A stretch of DNA of 64,000 bases from Neelides folsomi (taxonomy: Eukaryota; Arthropoda; Collembola; Neelipleona; Neelidae), in NCBI GenBank assembly GCA_034687125.1, contig JAQGBZ010000340.1, positions 1-64,000 of the forward strand, written 5' to 3'. Positions 12,607 to 26,197 of the stretch are shown piece by piece. Position 1 is the stretch's first letter, and each line of letters starts with the position of its first letter. The notes below the pieces were generated by a model. The model worked only from the letters and a program-made list of their open reading frames with translations, was not told where the DNA came from and made no database searches. The position numbers and the translations under genes are program-made.

Positions 12607-14767
12607 ATGGATTGTTTAATCTGCAGTCATGAGTTGAAATGTTGTCCTTGTCATAATAGCGAATTAGAGACTAAAAACGCTTTTGGTCAATTTTGTGATT
12701 TATTAATTCCTAATTCGAGCATTGACTTTAAATCTTCGAAAAGCAATCCAATTAAATTATTCTGCCGTAATTGCTTATTAGAATTAAGTGAAATCAACGA
12801 AATAATTTCAACCCTCAATCTTTTGCAAATAAAGATTCAAAATTTTAAAAGCAATCTCAAAGTGAAAATATTTTCAAGTTATCAAAAAAACTTGAATCGG
12901 AACTTTCGTCCTCAGCAATCGAAATCAAGCGAACCATTTCATCTCACTCAAGAAATCCGTTCAAAAATATGCAATGGTAATAATCACAATAATTAATATG
13001 ATAATTTCAATAACTAATGTTAGTACAATATTAAATAATATACAATATTATAAATATTAAAATAATTGTACAAACTTTTAAACAGATTTAATTTTTAATT
13101 CAAGTAATTGATAAATATATTTTTATTTCATAGAATTGTCTTTTTTGCATTGCGACAATGAAGTGAAGAAAGCGGATTCATCGTCACCAACAAAAACTAT
13201 CAAAATTGAGTCGAGTGAATCTATGAGATCTGACGATGAGCCACAATTCGTTCCCTCGACAGTTTGTTCTCCAATTAAACTGCCCGTTGATGACGAAAAG
13301 TGTGGAGATAGTTTGTATGAAATTTAATATTATCTTACATTTATATATTGAATTTAATTAAATTCTTATTTTATAAATAAGAAATATCCTTCGATTATAA
13401 AACTTTTACTAATTAAATTATATTGTATTTAAACTAGATCATCAATTGACGATTTGAAGTCTGAAGCGATGAGAAGCCAAGTTGAAATCAAACTTAAGAG
13501 AATTGAATCATCGCATCCTGAACGTGAACGTAGTTTGGAAGTCGATGTACCAAAGAATCGCCCAAAGAATCTCTCACCAAAGTCCAAGTCTAAATTACAA
13601 TGTTTAATGTGTGAAAGAACATTTATGTTTAAACCTTCATTGACTGTTCACATGCAGCAACACAAAACAAATGAGAAAACGCCAGAAAAACCAAAATCGG
13701 ACAAATCTTCACACCGTTCTCGAGCATCAAATTCAAAAGAATTCTCCAAGAAGTGTGATTATTGTCATTTGCAATTTGACAATATTGAGAATTACAAGGA
13801 ACATTCCAAAAGTCACAAGAGATACAAATGTGAGATGTGCCAAAAGGACGTTTTAACTCTCAAGTATTTATACGAACACATGCGGATTCACACTGGAGAA
13901 AGACCTTACGGGTGCACTATTTGCAAAAAGACCTTTCGCTCCCACGACAATTTAACTTCCCACATGGAAGATCATCCAAACTGCACCAAATGCAAAATTT
14001 GCGGGAAATTTGTAGAATCTTCACATTTGGCCTCACATCACGAAACTCACTCCAAGGAAAAAATCTACAATTGTTTGTTTTGCAACATGTCGTTTACGGA
14101 CAACGATTCTTTGAAAATCCATTTGAAGGATCATGGAGGCGAACGAGAGGAATTGTCAGCGAATCAAAAATTCCTTGTGGGCCTTGAATTGACCAACATT
14201 GGTCCGAGCAATTGTGAGATTTGCGGGAAATCCTTAAGGAAATCTGATTACAAAATGCACTTAAATACCCACAGAGATTTTCAATGCTCAATTTGCAACA
14301 AACGATTCATCAGGAAAGTTAATTTAACTGAACATTTGGAAATTCATAAAAATGAGCCAAATGAATTGCCAAATTCATCAAAAGTTTCCAATTCAACTCA
14401 AAATGGTAAAAAAGTGAATGGTGACAAAGAAAAGAAATATCCTTGTAAAATGTCTGGGAAAGTCAATCATTCTTCAATTCTGACAAATCATATGCTTTCC
14501 CATGAGAAGACTTTTGATTGCAAAGTTTGTGATAAATCATTTTCACGAAGAGGGGAATTAAAAGCCCATAAGAAAAGTCATGACGATGAAGAGGACCAAC
14601 ATTACTTGTGCACAATTTGCAACTTAAAATTTCTGAAATTGGAGGCCTTGAAGGAACACAATGGATTGACTCATGGGAACGACAATGGAAGTAAAATGAT
14701 CTTGATATTGAAATCTGATGAGACCGACGACGAAGAAGATGACGACGATGACGATGACGACGATTAG
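12607..14767 (+). CDS. ZAD-like C2H2 zinc-finger protein, paralog 4 (acidic tail)
   Basis: Exons are 12607-12976, 13134-13314 and 13438-14767 (phases 1 and 2, continuous frame). The first domain has CLIC and an extra CCPC cluster, then CRNC and a leucine helix. Exon 3 carries 11 finger units. The ninth has lost its second cysteine (CKMS in place of CxxC), so it is probably unfolded. Units 5, 7 and 9 have the 11-residue core. The C-terminus is a run of aspartates after DETDDEED, unlike the other paralogs, and could act as an acidic activation or histone-contact region (inference). The aspartate run is coded by mixed GAC/GAT, so it is not a simple trinucleotide expansion. Confidence 0.88.
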
Positions 14768-15651
14768 AATTATTATTTATTTCTCAGTAGTTTGTAAGCT
14801 TTTTTAAAGTTTTTTCATTATTGACATATTGTGCTTCACCGTTAAATGTTCATAACTATTTAAGTTTTTTTGTGCTTCTTTAAAATTTAAAATTGATAAA
14901 AATTTTATTTATAATCAATGAACATAGTTCATAAATATATTATTATATAATCATTTAATGATAATAATTGTATAATTGTATAATTTGATCATATGCACAT
15001 TTGCAAAAATAGTAGTCAAAAGAAAATTTAATTTTTGTAAAATAGTCAAATTTTTAGTCTTTATAATATTAAATGTTATTTGTAAAATTTCGATGATTTT
15101 CTTCTATAATTTTGATGCCTTTAATATCTTTAGTACCATTTTCAATTTGATATATTTGTATTTAAACATTGTTTAGCTTTTGAGTATTCATTTGTTTTTT
15201 TTTTTATCTTTCACATCACTTGAAATTATATCTCAATCTCGGTACTTGTACTTGATGTAACTTCAATTCAAAAACTACTTACATTACCTACATGTTATTA
15301 TATAATTAAACTTGTACAATATTCTAGTGATATTTATTATTATCTTAAATCCTTATAACCATTTTTCATAGCTTTTAATATTAAAATGAATAAATATTAT
15401 TAAAAACCGAAACAAAATTACCTATAATAATTACTATTTTTGCTCGATCTAAATAACTATGTATAATTATATATAAACAGGCTGAGTGTGAAATTAATAT
15501 TGCTAACGAACATGTTAAATGAATAATATAGGCGTGATTACCCAGAATAAGATTAGAATGAAGCATTTAAAATAAACATTTTAATTTTATTCAAAACATG
15601 GGCAATTTTATTGAATTGACATGTAAGCTTTAAAATTGGAATTATCTACAT
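14768..15651. other. Convergent spacer, paralog 4 to beta-mannosidase
   Basis: AT-rich 3' flanks of two convergent genes. Open frames here are short, biased to F/I/N/Y/L and have no splice context; nothing else seen. Confidence 0.5.
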
Positions 15652-18600
15652 TTAAGTTGCTTGATCATAAAGAGAAGTAATTTCTAAATTAAAATTAAAT
15701 TCCGTAAGAGACATTTGTTTATGGCTTTTGAATCTGACAATTTTGGTATTCTCAACCATGATGAATCCATTGTCGCTAAACCATCCTTTGTGATCGTTGT
15801 TTCTCAAGTTGAGGAAAACAAAGGGAGCGATTTGGTTTGCTCTTAAAGTCAATTCGAATAGATTTTCTTCCACAACTGTGATTTTCGTTATCTATTTAAA
15901 ATATATCATTCATTTAACTTTTAACCATTTTAAATTTTAAATAATTTAATATTCATATTTTATTAATGAATATAATTCAAGTTTGAATCTTACGATCAAA
16001 TTTGGATTCTCAACATCGGCCCCATGGGTTGGATATTTAATGAACAAGAAATTGTCCGGAGTTCCTTCCATCGTGTAGTAAAGGAGACATGGACTCACAT
16101 AATTCTCACATTGTTCCATAACATCTTTTCCGATTCGATGAACTTCTTTTGACTCGAATGGATCCTTAATAAAACAAATTACATTTTAATTTTAAAAAAC
16201 CGCATAAAATTATCATTATAGTATTTTTGTTTAGTAAGAGTTATTTTTTAAATTTTACCGCTGTAACTGGTAAATTGAAATCCTCAACAGTATTCATTTT
16301 GTCCAAAGTGAAAAGTCTGACCCGAACAGTTCCATTAACAGAAGAAGGCAAATCATTTATCACGTGAACGCTCACAGTTCCATCGTTGTCCAAAAATGAA
16401 GAAATGAGAACAGGGGCAAAGAAATTCCTTCCATAATAATGAAACATTTTCCATCTCCCATTGTACTCTAAAAATCCATTTAAGATTATTATTCTTACAT
16501 TTAAAATTTAATTCGACATTATTATCACAAATAGACTTTTAATGGGGGATTTGGATCAGATATTCTAAAATGTAATTTCATTAAATAATGTAATTTATAT
16601 AATTATTCAACCTATTCCTGCCCATGAACATCCAGGCCAAATGTCGTTAAGTTGCCAGTACAAAGCTCCCATGTTGTGTCCTTGCCCATTTTCAAGTATT
16701 ATGCTTTTCATTCTCCTGTAATGTTCAGTTTGTTCCTTCACTGACATCGTTTGGGTCACTTGGGCCAAATAAAGCATTTTGGAAAATCCCGAGTTTTCTA
16801 ATGCATCTGAAGGATAAGGAAGATGCATTTTGACTTGCAATTCTATTTCTGCCTGACCCAATGGGTGATGTTGTCGATGTTCCATCATGTTTGAAAACCA
16901 ATGCCAATCTTCTTCAACATCTGTATACTAGAGTTACATTTTTTATGTTATATTAGTTATATGTATACAGATATAATAAATGGTATCTGTAATACTATAT
17001 GGTAGATATTTTTATAGTTGATCGGATATGAATATCTTACTGGAAGAAGAGTGTATGGAGAAGGGAATGATTGAAATCCGTATTCTGATGCAAATCGGGT
17101 ATTTGGGTATCTTTAAATACAAAAGGAAATTTTTTAACCTTTTACTTAAAATGTTTAAGATTAGTTAAAAATAATTAAACTTACATTTTTGGACTCCATG
17201 CATCTCCATAATAATTATAATAATGGACTAAAAATCAAAAACACAATTATATCAAGTTTAACTATATTTAATAATGATTATTATTTATTATTATAGTTAT
17301 TTTAATTACTGTCTCCATATTTTGGATCATATGGATTGGTCGCCACCCATCCTTCTTCTCCTGATTGTTTCCCATTAGTTGGACTTGAAGGTAAACAAGC
17401 TCTCGAAGGATCCAAAACCTCAACGTAATTTTTGATAGTATCGATGTAGAGCTTGACATAATCAACGGCGTATTTGTCAAATTCATCCGCAGTTCCGTAC
17501 CAATTCCCTCTCAAAGCCGCTTCATTTTCATTATTTGTAGCCCAAATTGCCACACTTGTATGATATTGAAGTCTCTTCACTTGAGTCTCAACTTCTCTCT
17601 TCACATTGGCAAGGAAAACGTCAGTGGCTGGATACATTGCACATGCAAACATGAAATCTTCCCAGACCAAAATTCCATTTTCATCGGCAAACTATAAATT
17701 AATAATTTTAGCAATTTTAAACTAACATTATATATTAATTGTATTAAGTATATCAGTAAATATTAATTAATTTATAATTTTAATATTGCTGATCCTTACA
17801 TCGTAATAATAGTCGAATTCATACATTCCTCCTCCCCATACTCTGATCATGTTCATGTGTGTTTCTTTTGAAGAAATGAAGAGCCATTCGGTTGTTTCTC
17901 TCGTCACTCGTTCCGGAAGGACGTGGATGGGAATGGAATTGGATCCTTTGGAGTAAATGTTAACTCCGTTCACACGGAAGTAAAAGTGATTTCCTTTAGT
18001 CAAAATAAACAAAGTTTAAGAATCTTTCGGTCTCTTTAAAATCAATTATTTATTTATCTTCCTCCTAAGTAAATATTAATACTATTAAACCTTGATCCTA
18101 AACTTAATTCAATCTCTAAACTTAATACCCACTAAAAGATATTTTGTAAATGCTATATTTTATAAAGTTACCTTTAGAAGCATCAGTTGCATTAACATTT
18201 TCTTCAATGAATTCAATTGTTCTAAATCCAGTTCTTAGAATTCTCTTGCTTGATTCATTTTTCTCCGTGGATGTGAAAGTGATCTCAACGCTGTACAGAG
18301 GTTGAGAACCGAAACCGTTTGGCCACCATAATTTAACATTATCACCCTAATTAACACATAATTAATAATTACAATTACAATTACTTTTTGACTGTACAAT
18401 GCTTGGATCACTATTCTCCATATATTGGAGAATAGTGATTTTTAATAATGAATTTCATACAGGTATTTGAACACTTATTGAATGTTCAGCTTCTTGTGAA
18501 TTTGGTTTCTTTGTCAAAATACACGGCTCGGTTTTCTCTGCATTTTGCATAGTTTCAGTCTCAACGGACAAGCTGCATTCCCCAGTGACTGAATCTCCCG

Positions 18601-20002
18601 TGATATCAAAATAAACTTTTGATTGGAAGGTCCATTCAGTGGATGGAGTTTCATCTGGAACCGGTTTGTTGGGAGTGACGAAAAACATGACGTCTCTGAT
18701 AATGGCTGAATTGAACCCTTCAATGTAAATGTCTTTCCTGTTCAATCATTGTATAAATCAATCAATTACTTTTTCTTATTTTCTTTTAAGATCAAAACAT
18801 TAAAGTGTTTCATTGCATTAACATTTGTTAATTTTAAACTTAGCATTGTATTATTGATTATACTGATAGATTCTACTTTGATAGTGTTTAGTTGATTTAA
18901 ATAAAATTTATCAATTTCTAATATACCAAATTCCCGATGAAGGATATGAAGGTCCCCAATCCCATGAAAAAGACGCTTGCATTTTCCTTATCATGTTTGC
19001 GTGATTCTCTCCCTGGTATTCTGGAACAAGGCTTTCTGGAAGAACGGGATAACCATAGGTTTCATTGTGTGCAAGATATGCTTCCCGTGCCCATTCAACT
19101 GGAGACTCAAAGTCAACTCGAATGACATTGTCACCTTCCTGAAATAATCATTTAAAGATTTTTGACTAATGCATTCTATTGTTTGTATAATTATGCGTTT
19201 ACATTATTTTCATAAAAACAATACCAAAATACCAACATTATGTCTTATATTATAGTATGATATGCATTTTATGTCCATACCTTTAAATGAGTTTTGATAT
19301 CGTAGATATATCTCACAAACATGTTTTCACTCTCTCCGACATTTTCTCCGTTTATGTAAACTTTGGAAATTGTGTCAAGTCCATCACAAACGAGAACAAT
19401 TTGATCTTTCTGTAACAGCTCTTGATCAACTAAAATTCAAAATGATAATAAATATTGAATTATTGAGTATTTAATGACGTAATGAGCAAAGTGTATGTAA
19501 ACTTAGACAATAAGTAACTAAATATAAAAATAGACCTTATTTTGAATTTACCATTAAAATTTCTTGAGAAAGTCCAACTTGTCCTTCCAACCCATCTTGT
19601 TTCGAGATCATTGTATCTAAAATAAATTGGTGTAGAAAACACCTTTGCGGCGTCCAAATCAGAATAAATTCCTCCGGGAACTTCAGCAGGAACAATGATA
19701 GCTAAAGCCATTAAATAATTTCTTTTAGAAATCTAGATGAATCATTTAACTTCATGTACATATTTAAATAAAATATTTTTAAATTTTTAAATTTAATTAT
19801 AATTTGGCTGGATTATTATTTTTGTTAATTGGTTTTTAATGTTCTTACATTTATTTCTGCTTTCAGCTGTCCATACTTTCGAAGCTCTTGATCCGTTGAG
19901 GTCGATTTTAACTATTCCATTATTATTAACAAGAAATCCCAAGGAAAATGAAGGAAATAAGGCGAAATAAACTATTAGTAAAATATTTACATTAGCCCAC
20001 AT
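15652..20002 (-). CDS. MANBA: Beta-mannosidase (GH2), complete, 913 aa
   Basis: Lysosomal or secreted exo-hydrolase that removes beta-linked mannose from the non-reducing end of N-glycan fragments. Fourteen exons: 20002-19849, 19701-19552, 19429-19281, 19138-18927, 18737-18461, 18346-18172, 17993-17800, 17691-17310, 17227-17185, 17110-17041, 16927-16612, 16467-16259, 16164-15994, 15891-15652. They sum to 2742 nt (914 codons with stop), and all junction phases agree. The N-terminus is a signal peptide (about 22 residues, ending FSLG). GH2 landmarks are in order: VPGGIYSDL, the jelly-roll RWVGRTSWTFSR, LWWPNGFGSQPLYS, the acid/base region WATNNENEAAL (Glu in NEN), HYYNYYGDAW, the nucleophile region RFASEYGFQS, the carbohydrate-binding WQLNDIWPG and GRWKMFHYY. 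Length equals the family norm. Family and catalytic assignments follow from GH2 knowledge. Confidence 0.97.
18407..18439. repeat. Perfect 14-bp hairpin in a beta-mannosidase intron
   Basis: ATCACTATTCTCCA and its exact reverse complement are separated by a 5-nt TATAT loop, about 20 bp beyond the exon 5 donor in intron 5. Too small to classify; a miniature foldback or an RNA hairpin in the pre-mRNA are both possible. Confidence 0.8.
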
Positions 20003-22471
20003 GTTATCAGCTAATGGTTTTTCACTTAAGCTTTCGGATGTTATTGACTAAAGGAAAATTGTTAGATTTCTTGCTTTTCTATGTCTACGAGGACATGATA
20101 ATAATAACCTTTATATTCATAATAGTCCCCCATATTTAAACATTATTCAAGTAGATTAAACATCATTACTAGGTATTGCATATAGGCATTTTATATCTGT
20201 ACATGCAAAGTATAAGTCAAGTACACTCAGCACTCAACTCAACTATATATAGTAGAGTACCTACTACCTATGATATTTTTAAATCTTTCATCATTTTATA
20301 ATTATAATCTCATCATTACACTATATTAAACTATTATAGTATTGATAGAAGCTTATTGCTATTAAAGAGAAATGAGAAGATTACTACTTTATTACATGTG
20401 CGTATCTGTACTTGTTAAGAATTGGGGATACTATCTACAGTATATAACTAGAAAATTCCCCTAATTTACTAACCATAAAATTAACTAGAATTTTTAAATT
20501 TGATATTAAAGATAAGTTTTACTGATTTAGCGTATCAAAATAAATTTGTATGATGAGATAATTTTAGTCAAAATTCTTTTTCATTAATATTACATTATTA
20601 GATTTTAAGATTTTTATTATCTTTAAATACGAGCCTGTGACACTTTCAGATAATACGAGCTGTTTTAATATTACTTTACCTTTTAAAATTAAAATTCATT
20701 TGATATTATTCCACTTTTGAATTTATTGCTACGTATTACAGCCTATCTTCAAATTTAAGTGATAAAATGTTAGTAACATCTGTATCTGATGAAGTTAATT
20801 TAACCATAATAAAATCCCTTATGTACGAGTATTATTAATTCGTATTACCCTACATATTAATAATAAAACAATTATAAAGTAATTTTTACCAGTCGGCTAA
20901 TACACAATCTATTGTTTAATTTTAACTATTTTGATGTGCTACAGTAATATACAATGCATTCTTCAGTGGTTTTAAAAGTATCCTAGGTGTGTATTTACTA
21001 ATATTTTCAATGAAATTAAGTTGATAATTTAATCCGCATAGTGTCTTGTCATTTAAGATTTATTGCCAATTGAATAGACTATTAAATGATTAGGTAAATG
21101 TGTAGTTATTGTAATGTTGACGGCTAATGTAATGTAGACGGCTAATGTATGGTAGAATTATTGATATACCAAGCCAATAAAAACAATACAAACTCAAAAA
21201 TGTTAATAATGCTATTTATCTAATTATAATAACGATCACATACATGTTTTATTCCATTAAAATATTAATAATGTTTTATAGTGTTTTACAGAATATTAAG
21301 GTACCACTTTTTATTGATTTAACAAATATTATTTATTTTTCTGAATAGCCGTTATATTAACTTTTTACAGTATATAGAGTATATAGGTATCTACTATATA
21401 TACAATAAATTCAATTCTCTATTCCACATGGATGAAAGACTAAATTTACTTAAAGGTACTCGATTGTTCAGCCGGTAAGCTTATAAATATATAGAATATA
21501 TATTATGGTGTTTTGTTGTTTAACCTTTAACATTTTCTATTATTATTATATTACACTTATTTTATTCATATTTTATTCACATTCAAAATTAAAACATCTT
21601 TAAGTTAATAAACGCCAGTTAAATTGTGATTAATATCTAAAGCTGATTTTCTAGGTAATTTTTATGAAAATAACTAATACATATACTACAACTGGATGTC
21701 AACATTGTTGACATGTTGACTATTTAATATTTACAACTTACTTTTAGCCACAAGACAAAACACACATTTAATGTTAAATAATATGTAATTTACATTTAAT
21801 GAAATCTAATAAATTATTTCCATCTTTTTTGTATTTATATTTAATCATTGATCATTTTAATTACATAACATCAAAATATCCTATTTAGATTTTTTCATTT
21901 TAAGAACAGCTAGCTACAGAATATATCCAAGATGAGTTTAAAATTAAAAGGAGGTATATTATATATAAATAATTCAGGCTCATAATTAATTTTTATATAA
22001 TTTAAGATAACTACATGTAATGGTGATTTGTAATTTACACCATCGCACATCTATTACTTATTAAAGTTAGTACTATTATAACTAGGTACATGAGTATCAA
22101 ATGTAAAACAATCAACAACAATTAAATTACAAAATGTCAAATAGGCAACAGCAGTCTATTTGTTCATTGTTAGTTTCGTTATTCATACTCAACGGCAAAC
22201 ATCAAACATCAGTTCAATAATAATAATAAGTATATGATAATTTTTAGATTTTAATGATTTACCATATATCTTATATTAGTTTGCTAAATCTTAAATATCA
22301 TAATTTTAATCTTTTATTCTCGCTTTTATCCTTGACAAAAATGGGCAGCAAAAATAAAGCCTTTAAGATGCCGAAATATTCTTTAATTGTCTCTCTACAC
22401 ACAAAACTACATAAAATACTCATTTTGTCTTTAAATGGGCAACTCTCATAATTTCACTCTCATTAACTCCA
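20003..22471. other. Long intergenic stretch upstream of beta-mannosidase
   Basis: No gene supported. It holds the presumed beta-mannosidase promoter at its left end. Near 21117-21150 a 17-bp unit containing GACGGCTAATGTA is directly repeated. The small open frame at 22254-22451 has no splice or family support. Confidence 0.5.
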
Positions 22472-25400
22472 TTAACATAAAATCTTGCCCAACACCGTAA
22501 AATTTAAAATAGCAATAAGACTTGGGAAAGCATTTAAAATTTTCCCTTCGTTTTTGGGTTTCTTTGTTGTGGTTGACGTCTTTGTTTCCTGATTTGTGTC
22601 GATTTCTTCCTCGCTGGTTCCATTCGTTGGTTCTCGACTTCCCTGCAACCGAATTTCCAAATGAGTCGTTCCGGAAACCATGATGCGTCGAGTACCAAGA
22701 GGTTGAACTGGACGATAATTGTTAGTTAAATGACTATGACGAGAATCGGAGACTTCGTTAAATGCTGCCAACTGAAATAATATTTCAATTTATTAGTCAA
22801 GTTGGTCAAGTTGGAAAATCTTGTGAACTACAAATTAGTAAATGTTGAATATTCATACCTGGCTTTCAGAAATTGTAATTGGAGTTTTAAAAACGGTCCA
22901 TAAAACCTTTTCAGCACAACTCGGAGTCTACAATAGAAATTCAATGAGTTTTTATTGACATCATTAAAGCTGACTTACAATTAGATTAATTATTATAAGA
23001 GCTCTCACTCTGTATACTTAAATTATAATTTGTTAGGGGAGGATGTATAAATTATGATAATTCTTTTGTTTGTATTGTACCGTTAATGATCCTGCGTATC
23101 TGTAAAAGACCATGTTCGTTGGAAGCAAATTCCTAAAATTTAATGATCCTGAAGCTTCCACAGTTCCTTTCGATGGATCTTCCACTTTCTTCAAATTATC
23201 AACTATTGGCTTCAGGGCGAGATTATCATTGGCTGACATCTAATTTAATTAATGAATGAATAATATAAAACATTAACATTAAGTAAAAAATACCTTTAAT
23301 CAAGGATATTAGCCTTTAATAAATATTATTTAAAATATTGCAAAATTGTATTAAATATTCAAACCTCTAAAAATACTCCGAAAACAGCTAAAGCTCTTTT
23401 GTCATTCTGTTCAAGGGCTTCACCGAGATCTTTGTATTTGCAGGCATAATGAACCAAATGAAGCTCCATTGGAAACCTAAAAAATGCGAAAGAAATTAAA
23501 AACTAGCGGGAAAAACAAACGTTAAACTAACAATTAGATTTAGATTTTACCATTGGTTTTAAAATGATTTTAATGGTTTTAATTTATTGAAACTTACGCT
23601 TTTCCGTTCATTGTATGTTCTGACCCATTTTTCGAATCTGTCCCCCAATGAAAATGAGCTTGGGCAAAACAATATTTATCCTTCAGCCCATTCCCACCAA
23701 ATTCAAGATTCCGATTGTTCTCCGGTAAATTGAATTGAACAGTATGGCCATTATTCAGTATATTGAAGTCTGAGTAGTTTTTGGTATATTCCTCGCTCAA
23801 CCACAAAGTCATTGAAGGATATTTAGAGTTAAATAGGAACTTGTCGTTGATATCAATAGGAGATTGAGATTTCCCTGTCGAACACGTAGATTCCCATGTG
23901 AGTGGTCCTAAAAGTTTTTTTTATTTTAATAAAAATATTATTACTTATCTTTATCATCTCATCACACTAATCAAATTATTTTAACATTTAAATTTAAATA
24001 TTTACTTACCGCAATCAGCTTGATCGTAACACCAATCATGCCCTAAAACATAAAAGTATAATTAATTAACACATCGCAGTTTCTATCGGTTAGTCCATAT
24101 AATTATATAATAATATAAAAATGATTTCTCTATCATAAAACATATTTGCCATTAGGCTAATTGAAGATGGCTATTTAAATATATAGTAATGATGAGAATG
24201 AAATCTGTAATGTGTCTGCATAAAATCTCCAATGAGTGAATAATGAATATTAAAAACTCCTTGAATAACTCCGGGGATGAATCGAAGTGTTTGAATGAAT
24301 GGTCTTGACATTCATGAACATCATGAACATGATCATGAATTGTTTTTTGAGCAGAGTCCAATGTCAGTCCTCAATCTCCTCAATGGCTCAATGAGGTTAA
24401 CTTTAAGAGGAAAGTAGGGGGTAATAAAGAAAGAGTTCAACAGTGAGACTCAATTAGCGTATCCTGGAATGATCATTGGAAACATACAATTCCCTTCACC
24501 AATTCGCAAACTCATCAACTCAACAATTTCAACCCACACCAGAAAGTGTATTAAAAATAACAATAATGTCATAAACTCTTTTAAAAGATCAACAAAAAAT
24601 TATCTGATTATTTTTCTAATGTTTACGAAACCTTATAAATGCACTCAAAATTTTTTACATTTAACTTCCCTTTAAATGGTATAAACATATATAAAATACA
24701 TTATATATCTGTAGGTATGTTATGATGCATTAAATGTAAGATGACTTAATTATGACATCGAGGAAATATTTATGTAATAAATATATGGGTATTTATTATC
24801 ATGGCGGAAAATGAGATCAATAAGGAATTTAACCTTAAGTTGACAAAAGATTTTTTTTCATTTGTTTCCTCTTTATAATGAAGGTGGAAGAAATGAGATA
24901 ACATTGGAAAATTCTCTTTCAATTTCCTCAACTTGGAGTTGATACGAACAAATAATAAAATAACAATACATTTTTATCAATGTCATTTACCCGCAATTGA
25001 AGCTCATTTTCATATAATTAGAAGAGAGTTTTAAGAATCATTTACGACCTCATTAATGCTTACTCTATTGGCCATATGTTAATTCCAGAATGGGAAACTG
25101 AAGGAGATTAGTATTATGTTAATTACATAGATGTATTAATTAGTTATTATCCTTATCATCACTCAATATCTAGATAAATACTATGTTATTGGTATATAAA
25201 ATATGAAGATTTATCGATTAATACCTTCCTGGCATAACTACTACATATATGTATTGAAACAATATAACTTTTCTTTCGATACATTGTTTCATATATGCAG
25301 ATAGGTTAAAATAGTTGATGAACAAATTGATATTTATTGATTTTTTGTTCTAACGGTAAACTGTGAAATATGTATGTATATATAAAATAATTATGTATAA

Positions 25401-26197
25401 TTATTATACATAATTTATTTAAAATTACACTGTATTGTAATATATAATATCGTAATGTCTAATGTTTAAAATATCATAAAGTTGTGTATTGAAAGTATTT
25501 TAAATAAGCGTTTACTTTTATTAAGTTCTGCGTTGCAGATTGCAGTATAACGTTATAACAGTATAAAGTTTAATTTAGTCAGGGTGTAACATAACATGTG
25601 TGATGATTTAAAATGTTGAAGCGAGGTTGGTAATTAAGAGTAATAATTATTTATAAGTAGATTTAATTACCGAAACCGAAATTGGTGGTATGATTAAGAG
25701 CGAAAGTGAGAGTAGGCCTTGCTCTTATGTTATTTCAAACAAACTCATGAATTTTTATATCTTACTCATTTGCAATTGTATCAAAGTTATCAAACTAACA
25801 ACTTGATTATAATTTATAATTAATTAGCGTTTAATTCATTTAATGATCCAGAATTTTCTAGATGAATTGTAGTTCAACCCATCCATTAGTTTTAATACTA
25901 GTTTTAATATTTGCTATATTGCAAGCCAGGCTCCGTATAGTTATCTATAAATTATAGTTATAGTTTAGTTATAGTTAGAAGATGTTTTAACTATATAGTT
26001 ATAGTTGACAGTTTTTTCAACTATATAGTTATAGTTGACAGTTTTTTCAACTATATAGTTATAGTTGACAGTTTTTTCAACTATACGGAGCCTGGATTGT
26101 AAGTTAGCTTACCTTTTTTGTGATCATCCCCAAATGCAATATTCGTCGTCGAGATGAAAAATAAACAAAACCCAGTTCTCCAATTCCAATACATCAT
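22472..26197 (-). CDS. Alpha-carbonic anhydrase, GPI-anchored CA4-like, complete, 355 aa
   Basis: Catalyses reversible CO2 hydration at the outer cell surface. Exons are 26197-26113 (signal peptide), 24042-24010, 23907-23598, 23476-23365, 23239-23081, 22927-22859 and 22771-22472, totalling 1068 nt with consistent phases. The N-terminus HDWCYDQADC resembles mature CA4-type enzymes. Zinc ligands are visible as HFHWG (two His) and ELHLVH (third His). The gatekeeping Glu/Thr pair is expected in SEHTMNGKA and GSLTTPSC, and SPIDI is present. After the catalytic domain comes a hydrophilic Thr/Lys/Glu-rich stalk (TNQETKTSTTTKKPK) and a final hydrophobic segment with no charged tail, the pattern of a GPI-attachment signal. 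Intron 1 is about 2.1 kb and carries a small transposon next to the exon 1 donor. Confidence 0.95.
24043..25925. other. Intron 1 of the carbonic anhydrase gene, remainder
   Basis: AT-rich, with no nested gene supported. Open frames at 24152-24361 (minus) and 24469-24675 (plus) lack start context, splice sites and family resemblance. Confidence 0.5.
25926..26095. mobile_element. 170-bp hAT-like MITE with internal 30-bp tandem repeats
   Basis: The terminal inverted repeats start CCAGGCTCCGTATAG and end with the reverse complement. They are flanked by ATTGCAAG (25918-25925) and ATTGTAAG (26096-26103), a 7/8 match typical of an 8-bp hAT target duplication. Inside, a 30-bp unit containing CAACTATATAGTTATAGTTG repeats about three times. 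The element ends 9 bp before the GT donor of carbonic anhydrase exon 1, inside intron 1. Confidence 0.85.

Noticed and set aside
13837-14187. Alternative plus-strand frame inside paralog 4
   Set aside because: Overlaps intact finger codons in the true frame and has no Cys/His pattern.
18407-18439. Rho-independent-type terminator
   Set aside because: The hairpin lies in a eukaryotic intron, and such terminators are a bacterial feature.
24152-24361. Small minus-strand protein with many His residues in the carbonic anhydrase intron
   Set aside because: Biased composition, no acceptor or donor in phase with neighbouring exons, no family.
25970-26090. CRISPR-like spaced repeats
   Set aside because: The units are directly adjacent with no unique spacers, lie inside inverted ends with a target duplication, and the genome is eukaryotic.
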